This document shows, one piece after another, positions 1-5,100 of a stretch of DNA of 5,100 nucleotides. The stretch comes from an uncultured Phycisphaerae bacterium (lineage in GTDB: Bacteria > Planctomycetota > Phycisphaerae > Phycisphaerales > SM1A02): assembly GCA_913046275.1 (NCBI GenBank), contig CAJWSE010000083.1, positions 1-5,100 of the forward strand, in the 5' to 3' direction. Both the position numbers and the translations under genes were made by a program. How positions within the stretch are numbered: position 1 is the stretch's first letter; each line of letters begins with the position of its first letter. The notes under the pieces were generated by a model. The model had not been told where the DNA came from. It was given only the letters and a program-made list of their open reading frames with translations, and ran no database searches.

Positions 1-1
1 A

Positions 2-1018
2 GATAAACGAGATCAACCTGGAACTGACGATAAGATTATTACAGCGTGGAATGGCATGATGATTGCGGGCTATGCGGACGCTGGGCGAATATTGGAAAAG
101 AAAGAATGGGTAGAACGTGCTCAGAAAGCAGCAGATTTCATTATTAATGAGATGCGCTCTTCTTCTGGGAAACTGCTTCGGACTTGGCGACAAGGTAAGG
201 GTGGCGCTGAAGCATTTTTAATCGACTATAGCTCCTTAATTTATGGATTGATGTCAATTTACGAAGCAAACCATTCAGCGCTCGCATTAGAGCAAGCCAA
301 GAAGTTGTATTCTCAGGCAAAATCCCTATTTTATGTTAATGGTAATGGCTGGTTTGATACTGAAGACGGGAAGTCTGATTTATTCGTTAGAACAAAAGCA
401 CTTGCAGATGGTGCAATGCCCGCTGCAAATTCGTTAATTTTACTTGATCAAATTGCATTGGCTAACGCGACAGATGAGATCTCCTACCTTAAAGACGCAA
501 TGATAACGCTTGAAACTCAAAGCCAAATGATGCAATCATCTCCATTGTCAACGGTTGTTGCAACGCGTGGATTGCATCAATTGCTGACACAGTACCCAGA
601 AAAATTTGATGAGGAATTTGAAGTTGATATGTCTAATCCTTCGCCTGTTCGATTGAGTGTCGAACCAAAGAAATTGACAATGCAAGTTGGCGAAACAAAA
701 ATTGTAAATGTAAAATTAAGAATGGCTATTGGTTGGCATGTGAATTCAAATGAGCCTATCAACGAATATGCAATACCGATTTCAATTACAGCAGTTTCTG
801 GGAACGCATTAGTTGAAGTAGCTTGGCCAGAAGGAGAAATGATTACCTCAGCAGGTGAACAAGTAGCAGTTTTTGGGAAATCTGTGGTTTTTCCAGTCTC
901 TGTAAAAGCAACAGCGCCTGGTGCAATCGCTATCACAGTTACATGGCAAGCATGCAACAATGATTCTTGTTTAGACTCCGAAACATCACAGATTCCGTGT
1001 ACGATATTGGCGGAGTAA
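2..1018 (+). CDS. YyaL/DUF255 thioredoxin-domain protein with C-terminal DsbD-N-like domain (5' partial)
   Basis: The reading frame is already open at base 2 and has no credible start, so this is the C-terminal 338 residues of a larger protein. Full-length YyaL/SSP411-type proteins are about 680-700 residues, with an N-terminal DUF255 thioredoxin domain (outside this window) and an alpha/alpha six-hairpin barrel. Visible barrel motifs include DDKIITAWNGMMIAGYADAG at about residues 9-28, LIDYSSLIYGLMSIYEA at about 73-89, and FVRTKALADGAMPAANS at about 128-144. From about residue 215 the protein changes to a beta-rich segment resembling the DsbD N-terminal domain. It has an IGWHVNS stretch and ends in WQACNNDSCLD, with Cys318 and Cys323 in the place of the nDsbD redox pair, and another Cys at 333. 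The usual PP after the second Cys is replaced by DS. The biochemical role of the YyaL family is poorly defined, and a redox function is inferred. The next gene starts six bases after the stop, suggesting co-transcription. Confidence 0.88.
   Translation, partial: DKRDQPGTDDKIITAWNGMMIAGYADAGRILEKKEWVERAQKAADFIINEMRSSSGKLLRTWRQGKGGAEAFLIDYSSLIYGLMSIYEANHSALALEQAKKLYSQAKSLFYVNGNGWFDTEDGKSDLFVRTKALADGAMPAANSLILLDQIALANATDEISYLKDAMITLETQSQMMQSSPLSTVVATRGLHQLLTQYPEKFDEEFEVDMSNPSPVRLSVEPKKLTMQVGETKIVNVKLRMAIGWHVNSNEPINEYAIPISITAVSGNALVEVAWPEGEMITSAGEQVAVFGKSVVFPVSVKATAPGAIAITVTWQACNNDSCLDSETSQIPCTILAE
1012..1015 (+). promoter_or_regulatory. Shine-Dalgarno site (GGAG) for the asparaginase gene
   Basis: GGAG lies nine bases before the GTG at 1025 and ends one base into the TAA stop of the upstream gene. 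It supports the GTG start, which also places the catalytic STGGTI motif at residues 11-16, where type I/II asparaginases have it. The overlap with the upstream stop suggests translational coupling. Confidence 0.6.
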
Positions 1019-1024
1019 AAACGA

Positions 1025-1543
1025 GTGAGTAAACTATTTTCCGTTGCGCTGATTTCAACTGGTGGAACTATTCTTAAAACTTATGATGAGCACGAGGGCA
1101 TTCTCTCAAATGGTGTTCCTGTGCTGGATACTATACTGAACTCGATTCAACTTGATGGGATTGCGGTTGAGCATTTCGAATTAATGAATAAAGATAGTTT
1201 GCATATGACAGAAGAAGACCATGTGCAAATAGCGGAAGAGGTCGAGATGAGATCGCATTATTTTGACGGTATCGTTTTAATCCATGGTACAGATACATTA
1301 CAAATCACTGGCGAGCGTATTATTGGTAGAAACCCATCACTCAAAGTGCCCTGTGTTTTAACAGGTGCGATGAGGCCTTGGGTTATGCGCAACACAGATG
1401 CGCTGCAAAATTTAGTTGAGTCTTTTGCCGTAGTGCAATTGCTTCAAGCTGGTGTGTATGTAGCAATGCAGAATAAAGTGCTTCAGTTTCCTGGAGTTAC
1501 AAAAAATAAAGAACAATTGTGTTTTGAAAAATGTCATACGTGA
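1025..1543 (+). CDS. Single-domain asparaginase
   Basis: The product is predicted to hydrolyse L-asparagine to aspartate and ammonia, though its true substrate is unproven. It consists only of the asparaginase/glutaminase N-terminal domain. The motifs are STGGTI at residues 11-16 (nucleophile Thr12), DSLHMT at 57-62 (substrate-binding Ser58), HGTDTL at 87-92 (Thr89-Asp90), TGAMRP at 113-118, and VTK at 158-160, whose Lys160 matches the catalytic lysine of E. coli type II enzyme (Lys162). Thr12, Ser58, Thr89 and Asp90 have the same numbers as in that enzyme. There is no signal peptide, so it should be cytoplasmic. Classical enzymes have about 320-350 residues and a C-terminal domain that completes the neighbouring subunit's active site. 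That domain is absent, and the next gene begins 22 bases downstream, so no room exists for a frameshifted remnant. Short stand-alone versions of this domain are known in databases. The start is GTG, with a good ribosome-binding site. Confidence 0.88.
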   Translation: MSKLFSVALISTGGTILKTYDEHEGILSNGVPVLDTILNSIQLDGIAVEHFELMNKDSLHMTEEDHVQIAEEVEMRSHYFDGIVLIHGTDTLQITGERIIGRNPSLKVPCVLTGAMRPWVMRNTDALQNLVESFAVVQLLQAGVYVAMQNKVLQFPGVTKNKEQLCFEKCHT

Positions 1544-1565
1544 TGTTGCGTAGAAAGAACGAATT

Positions 1566-3638
1566 ATGTCAAATGAATATTTAACAGCCCCGGCGCGAAC
1601 AAAGAAAATGCCAAAAGGTATTCCTTACATTATTGGAAATGAGGCAGCGGAGAGATTTAGTTTTTATGGGATGAAGGGCATACTTGTCATTTTTATGACG
1701 CAATACCTCTTTATGCTTCCAGGATCAGGTGGAGAGCCTATGCCAAATCCTGTTGCAATGGAGAATTATCATCTCTTTACGACAGCCGTATATTTCTTTC
1801 CTATCTTTGGCGCTTTAATTGCGGATATTGTTCTCGGAAAGTATCTCACCATTATGATTTTAAGTGTTGTGTATTGCGCGGGTCATGCTGTTTTAGCACT
1901 TATGGGTTCAACGGCTTGGTTAGATTTATCCCCAGGGATTGTTCTTGCAATTGGTTTAATCCTCATTTCAGTAGGTTCCGGCGGAATAAAACCATGTGTG
2001 TCTGCACACGTGGGCGATCAATTTGGGCAGCAAAACTCGAATCTGCTTGAAAAGGTTTTTGGTTGGTTTTATTTCTCCATTAATACAGGTGCATTTTTAT
2101 CAACTCTGCTCACGCCCTGGTTACTTGAATGGTATGGTCCGCATTGGGCATTTGGTGTACCTGGTGTACTTATGGCCATCGCGACTATTGCGTTTTGGAT
2201 GGGTCGAAAGGTATTCATCCACATTCCTGCAGGCGGTACAGATTGGTTCAGAGAGACCTTTAGTGGTGTTGGTCTTAAAGCAATAGCCAAGCTCTCTATT
2301 ATTTTCGTCTTCATTGCGGTTTTCTGGGCTCTTTTTGACCAAACAGGTTCATCATGGGTTCTCCAAGCAGAAGATTTAAATCGAAATTGGCTGGGTATGA
2401 ATTGGCTCTCATCTCAAATTCAAGCAGTTAACCCAATCATGATTTTGCTATACATCCCATTGTTCCAATTTGTTGTATACCCGATCATAAATAAATTTTG
2501 GAGACTAACGCCAATGCGCAAAATTTCTCTCGGCTTGTTTGTTATGGTCGCTGGTTTTGCAATGGTTGGTATAGTTCAAAGTTGGATTGATTCTGGGCAA
2601 CGACCTTCAATTGGTTGGCAAGTGCTCGCCTATGCAGTTTTGACCGCTTCGGAAGTAATGGTTTCTATTACGGGGTTAGAATTTGCCTACACACAGGCGC
2701 CAAAGAAAATGAAATCTGTCATTATGGCATTGTTTTTGATGAGTGTTTCACTCGGCAATTTATTCACTGCTGGTGTAAATCACTTTATTCTTATACCCGA
2801 TTCACTTGGTGAGGCAAAAAAACTTGTATCCAATTGGAAAGCATCTGAAGACAAGGGGCTTGCCGTGTCACATGCTCAACGTAAATCTGAAGCAGCTAAT
2901 TACGGAATGGGATATCAACATGCTAAGGACGGAAGTTTTGAATTGTTTCTAGAGGGTTGGGAAGAATCTGTTGGAGATGATGATATTCGAGTTGGTTATG
3001 GTCCAGATCTTCAAAGACAGTCATTGGTCAGTGCTGAAGTTGATGCGATTAAACATGCGACAAGCAAGATAGGCACGTTCTGGGATGAACATGATCGTTT
3101 GCCGTTTCCAGATGAAGGTGCAAATGCGATCCGTGGTTTAGAAGACCCTTGGGGAAAATCATTGCAGTACAAGTTAGTTAATAGGCGGAACTTTGAAATT
3201 GTTAGTAGTGGTCCTGATAAAGAATTTATGACACAAAACGATGTTCGGGCAGAAGTCTATGTTGAATCTCATACTGTGGATCAGCAGCAAGAAATAGTTG
3301 CTTCTTCAGGGGGATCAGACATGCTTGCAAGTATTCATCCTGCTCACTCTTGGATTGTCGTAAGACAAGCAGAATTGGATGTTCAAGAGGCAAGAGAGAA
3401 TGGCAATATGGATGCTAGTATCGAGCAATTTTTGCCGAATTCCAAAGGTATTAATCAAGGAGAAGTGGTAAAACAGAATCATAGTTTTTCTACGGTATGG
3501 CAGGTTGGCGGGGCGACGATACTCGCCGGAGCTGCCTATTTTGAATTTTTTACATGGCTTATGCTTTGCACAGCAATCTTATTCGTTGTTGTGGCCTTCT
3601 TTTATAAGCCGCAAACCTACATTCAAGACGAGGCATAA
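1566..3638 (+). CDS. POT/PTR2-family proton-coupled oligopeptide transporter with large loop insert
   Basis: This is an inner-membrane major-facilitator protein predicted to import di- and tripeptides with protons. Family hallmarks are NEAAERFSFYGM at residues 25-36 (the ExxERF proton-coupling motif, Glu26, Glu29, Arg30), GSGGIKPCVSAHVGDQF at 137-153, FYFSINTGAFLS at 168-179 and EFAYTQAPKKMKS at 372-384. Hydrophobic helices are visible at about 37-52, 68-90, 93-114, 122-138, 168-188, 195-212, 242-257, 289-308, 318-338, 350-370, 383-408 and 648-679. At 690 residues it is longer than the usual bacterial POT of about 450-520. The excess is a hydrophilic block at about 411-640, between the last two helices. 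The ATG at 1566 puts the ExxERF motif at the expected distance from the N-terminus. The ribosome-binding site is weak (AGAAAG upstream). The 22-base gap to the asparaginase suggests one operon. The C-terminal TYIQDEA ending and overall sequence remind me of Planctomycetota homologues. Actual substrate is not determinable here. Confidence 0.93.
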   Translation: MSNEYLTAPARTKKMPKGIPYIIGNEAAERFSFYGMKGILVIFMTQYLFMLPGSGGEPMPNPVAMENYHLFTTAVYFFPIFGALIADIVLGKYLTIMILSVVYCAGHAVLALMGSTAWLDLSPGIVLAIGLILISVGSGGIKPCVSAHVGDQFGQQNSNLLEKVFGWFYFSINTGAFLSTLLTPWLLEWYGPHWAFGVPGVLMAIATIAFWMGRKVFIHIPAGGTDWFRETFSGVGLKAIAKLSIIFVFIAVFWALFDQTGSSWVLQAEDLNRNWLGMNWLSSQIQAVNPIMILLYIPLFQFVVYPIINKFWRLTPMRKISLGLFVMVAGFAMVGIVQSWIDSGQRPSIGWQVLAYAVLTASEVMVSITGLEFAYTQAPKKMKSVIMALFLMSVSLGNLFTAGVNHFILIPDSLGEAKKLVSNWKASEDKGLAVSHAQRKSEAANYGMGYQHAKDGSFELFLEGWEESVGDDDIRVGYGPDLQRQSLVSAEVDAIKHATSKIGTFWDEHDRLPFPDEGANAIRGLEDPWGKSLQYKLVNRRNFEIVSSGPDKEFMTQNDVRAEVYVESHTVDQQQEIVASSGGSDMLASIHPAHSWIVVRQAELDVQEARENGNMDASIEQFLPNSKGINQGEVVKQNHSFSTVWQVGGATILAGAAYFEFFTWLMLCTAILFVVVAFFYKPQTYIQDEA
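2796..3485 (+). other. Insert in the POT transporter containing a GspG-like (type II secretion pseudopilin) domain
   Basis: This is a hydrophilic stretch of about 230 residues (411-640 of the transporter) between the penultimate and last membrane helices. Residues about 486-557 resemble the globular part of GspG. An amphipathic helix (AEVDAIKHATSKIGTFWDEH) leads to RLPFPDEG, then DPWGKSLQYKLV at 527-538, then FEIVSSGPDKEFMTQNDV at 543-560, matching the family pattern DPWG..Y....F...S.G.D.....DD. The hydrophobic N-terminal pilin helix is absent, so only the globular fold is present. With the transporter N-terminus in the cytoplasm, this loop should face the periplasm, where GspG domains normally work. 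The remainder (about 561-640) is not recognised. Confidence 0.65.
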
Positions 3639-3663
3639 TTTTAATAGTATTGATAATAACTCA

Positions 3664-3677
3664 AGAGAGATTTCTCT
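3664..3677. terminator. Weak candidate stem between convergent genes
   Basis: AGAGA-GATT-TCTCT forms a five-base-pair stem with a four-base loop inside the 49-base gap between the transporter stop and the stop of the minus-strand gene. The location suits a shared bidirectional terminator. The stem is short, GC-poor and has no T-run on either side, so the call is weak. Confidence 0.2.
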
Positions 3678-3687
3678 GAAGTGGTAT

Positions 3688-4644
3688 TTAGTTACTTAAG
3701 TTGATTGCTCTGACTTCAAGCCTATTACTACGAGGTACAAGGATAAGGTGTGTCCATTTCGAAGATGTCGTTGCAATTGGGATAGCAAATCGATTCCGAA
3801 TATGAACACCATCAACACTTCCTACGTTTTGTCTAACCATTCGGTCTTGTGTGGAAACAAGCCAGGATCCATCTTGGACTGGAGCAGCAGCGACACTTTG
3901 TGGAAGAAGTGACGCAAGTTCAATAGGCTCCCCAGGTTGCCAAATGACCATCTGCTGGCGCTTGGGGTGATAGAACGCGTGACGCTCGTTTTCAGAGGAA
4001 GTAGGATTTGTGGTTGCAATTTGCCAGGCAAGCTCTCTTGTCGCACCATTTCGGATGATGGGTAGATAGATAGCAGTAAGTAGTGGGTTTTTTGTAAGTA
4101 AGTCAAGTTCTACAAGATCTAGGGAGCCATCTTCTAATCGAAATATCCGAAGGCGATTAGTGCCGAGAAATGAAGGGAGCAGCCAATCGCTTTTGCCGTC
4201 ATCAATGATTCGTTGCTCACGAGCAGTTTTCAAAACTAAATGAAATCTGTCTTCATCAGCCGAAGTGCGTGACCACGCAATATTGCCAATTGCATTTATT
4301 GCGGGGAATGCATTTATCATGTTATCTGAAGTAACCCACGTTAAATTGCCTGTTGCCCAGTCTATTTGTCCTATCCAACGTCCAGCTTCGCCTCGAGGGG
4401 ACTCAACAAGTACACTGGTATTGTTTGCCGAGCGACCAAGGATGAGTCCTTTTTGGCTGACATTAAAGGGCACAAAAGTTTTGCCCATATCAGGGTCAAG
4501 TAGGTGGAGTTCAATGCTTGTTGAATCAATGGCCGTATTCGAATTGCTTGAAAGAATATTGGTCGAAGGGGGGCTCCCCAGTTGGACTGCTGCATGGAGT
4601 CCATTTGGAGAAAGAGTTGGAAGTGTATAACGGTCCCAAGGCAA
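3688..4644 (-). CDS. Hypothetical beta-propeller-like protein, N-terminus missing
   Basis: I do not assign a function. The frame gives 318 residues from a TTG at 4644, but the sequence looks as if it continues upstream. The in-frame residues before the TTG read EIDWSAGS, then LPWDRYTLPTLSPNG, and the frame stays open to 4737 without an ATG. The true protein is therefore probably longer and cut off near 4660-4670. Repeated short beta-strand units with SPNG-, WATGN- and EDGS-type turns (about residues 9-24, 65-80, 87-105, 120-139, 164-181, 222-242, 255-265, 297-316) suggest a WD40/TolB-like propeller. Notable stretches are SPRGEAGRWIGQIDW at 82-96 and AFPAINAIGNIAWSR at 112-126. No catalytic motif or metal site is evident. 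The pattern reminds me of uncharacterised Planctomycetota proteins, from memory only. It converges with the transporter gene and is not part of that operon. GC is about 47% over 4321-4620 by hand count. Confidence 0.65.
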   Translation of the reverse strand: MPWDRYTLPTLSPNGLHAAVQLGSPPSTNILSSNSNTAIDSTSIELHLLDPDMGKTFVPFNVSQKGLILGRSANNTSVLVESPRGEAGRWIGQIDWATGNLTWVTSDNMINAFPAINAIGNIAWSRTSADEDRFHLVLKTAREQRIIDDGKSDWLLPSFLGTNRLRIFRLEDGSLDLVELDLLTKNPLLTAIYLPIIRNGATRELAWQIATTNPTSSENERHAFYHPKRQQMVIWQPGEPIELASLLPQSVAAAPVQDGSWLVSTQDRMVRQNVGSVDGVHIRNRFAIPIATTSSKWTHLILVPRSNRLEVRAINLSN

Positions 4645-4654
4645 ACTCCCCGCG

Positions 4655-4681
4655 CTCCAGTCAATTTCTGAAGATTCAGTT
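4655..4681. other. Probable junction between two unrelated sequence segments
   Basis: Protein-like sequence on the minus strand (SEIDWSAGSLPWDR, reading leftwards from about 4668) and cyclase-like sequence on the plus strand (SEDSVMHFRVGLN, from about 4667) meet here. Each gene lacks its 5' part. Hand-counted GC falls from about 47% (4321-4620) to about 39% (4741-5040). A small palindrome, CTGAA-GA-TTCAG, sits at 4668-4679. The exact breakpoint cannot be fixed without homologues. Confidence 0.55.
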
Positions 4682-5100
4682 ATGCATTTTAGGGTCGGTT
4701 TGAATATGGGGGATGTAATCGTAGAGGGAAATAACCTTTATGGAGATGGAGTCAATGTAGCAGCTAGGTTAGAGGCACTTAGCCAATCTGATGGTGTATG
4801 TCTCTCAAAAAGTATTATGGATTTTGTTCATAATAAAACTGATTTGGGTTTTCACGATCTGGGAGAGCAGAAAGTAAAAAATACCACGGTTCATGCCTTT
4901 GATTTAACGGATCCCAATCTTGAGAAGAGAAGTGTGGAGAGTGAAATAGTTAAAGACAATGAGTTTAGTAAGGCTCCAAGCATAGCAGTGTTACCATTTA
5001 GTAATTTAAGTAATGATCCTGAGCAGGAGTACTTCGCTGATGGAATTACTGAAGATATTATTTCGCACCTATCGCAATGGAAAACCTTCCCCGTAATATC
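4682..5100 (+). CDS. Class III adenylate/guanylate cyclase with TolB-like region (truncated at N-terminus, runs off window)
   Basis: The visible frame is open from 4631 to the window end. The coordinates begin at the first ATG (4682), which has no good ribosome-binding site and is unlikely to be a native start. Residues 1-31 from that ATG hold the second half of the catalytic core: FRVGLNMGDVIVEG, then LYGDGVNVAARLE with the transition-state Asn25 and Arg29. The DLGEQKVKN segment at 59-67 is typical of the end of the cyclase domain. After a linker, PSIAVLPFSNLSNDPEQEYF and ADGITEDIISHLS (about 99-131) match the TolB-like region that in this family precedes TPR repeats. About 80-100 residues with both metal-binding aspartates should lie upstream. 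Instead the upstream bases encode the propeller-like gene on the other strand. The family would make cAMP (or cGMP), but this copy as it stands could not be active. Position 18, where many relatives carry the adenine-contacting Asp, is Asn. Confidence 0.85.
   Translation, partial: MHFRVGLNMGDVIVEGNNLYGDGVNVAARLEALSQSDGVCLSKSIMDFVHNKTDLGFHDLGEQKVKNTTVHAFDLTDPNLEKRSVESEIVKDNEFSKAPSIAVLPFSNLSNDPEQEYFADGITEDIISHLSQWKTFPVI

Noticed and set aside
56..61. The ATG-ATG pair as the start of the first gene
   Set aside because: The codons upstream in the same frame encode the conserved DDKIITAWNG motif, so the gene begins before the window.
577..960. A 127-codon minus-strand frame inside the DsbD-N-like region
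   Set aside because: The plus frame carries the YyaL and DsbD-N motifs, and the minus product is a shadow without family features.
1541..1565. A frameshift cutting off the asparaginase C-terminal domain
   Set aside because: Only 22 bases separate the stop from the transporter start, so there is no room for a remnant. The ending also matches the end of known single-domain forms.
1996..2342. Several frames of 73-96 codons on both strands within the transporter
   Set aside because: All overlap strongly conserved POT motifs in the main frame and have no supporting signals.
3639..3687. A promoter or small RNA in the gap between the convergent genes
   Set aside because: The gap is only 49 AT-rich bases, with no recognisable -35/-10 pair and no strong hairpin with a T-run.
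4265..4630. A 121-codon plus-strand frame opposite the propeller-like gene
   Set aside because: It is antisense to a frame with clear protein-like turns and repeats, and its product has no recognisable motif.
4644..4738. Extending the minus-strand gene to the frame limit near 4737
   Set aside because: Beyond about 4668 the minus frame is simply the antisense of the cyclase catalytic core and has no start codon.

Overview
The window reads as a bacterial chromosomal fragment of moderate to low GC (about 39-47% in stretches I counted by hand). It has no RNA genes, CRISPR arrays or recognisable mobile elements. The first 4.65 kb looks most like Planctomycetota, possibly a Phycisphaerae-type lineage. 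This rests on my recollection of the 690-residue POT transporter ending in TYIQDEA and of the propeller-like hypothetical protein, not on a search.

Layout. Bases 2-1018 (+) hold the C-terminal half of a YyaL/DUF255 thioredoxin-domain protein with a DsbD-N-like domain at its end. Six bases later comes a 172-residue single-domain asparaginase (1025-1543, +). After a 22-base gap follows a proton-coupled oligopeptide (POT/PTR2) transporter (1566-3638, +) with a roughly 230-residue loop insert containing a GspG-like domain. These three genes look like one transcription unit. Convergent to them, after 49 bases, is a propeller-like hypothetical protein on the minus strand (3688 to about 4665) whose N-terminus is missing. 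From about 4664 to the right edge (+) is a class III adenylate/guanylate cyclase whose N-terminal catalytic half is missing. It continues into a TolB-like region that runs off the window.

How the genes may work together. Asparaginase and the peptide transporter would fit uptake and breakdown of organic nitrogen. The YyaL-DsbD-N protein is probably a redox or folding-related neighbour whose link to the other two is unclear. The cyclase belongs to a family that is common in Proteobacteria and has no visible tie to the other genes.

The main points of interest are two. First, two divergent genes both lose their 5' ends at the same place, about 4655-4681, with a drop in GC across it. That suggests an assembly or amplification chimera, or else a real rearrangement. 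Second, the peptide transporter carries a pseudopilin-like domain in a loop predicted to face the periplasm.
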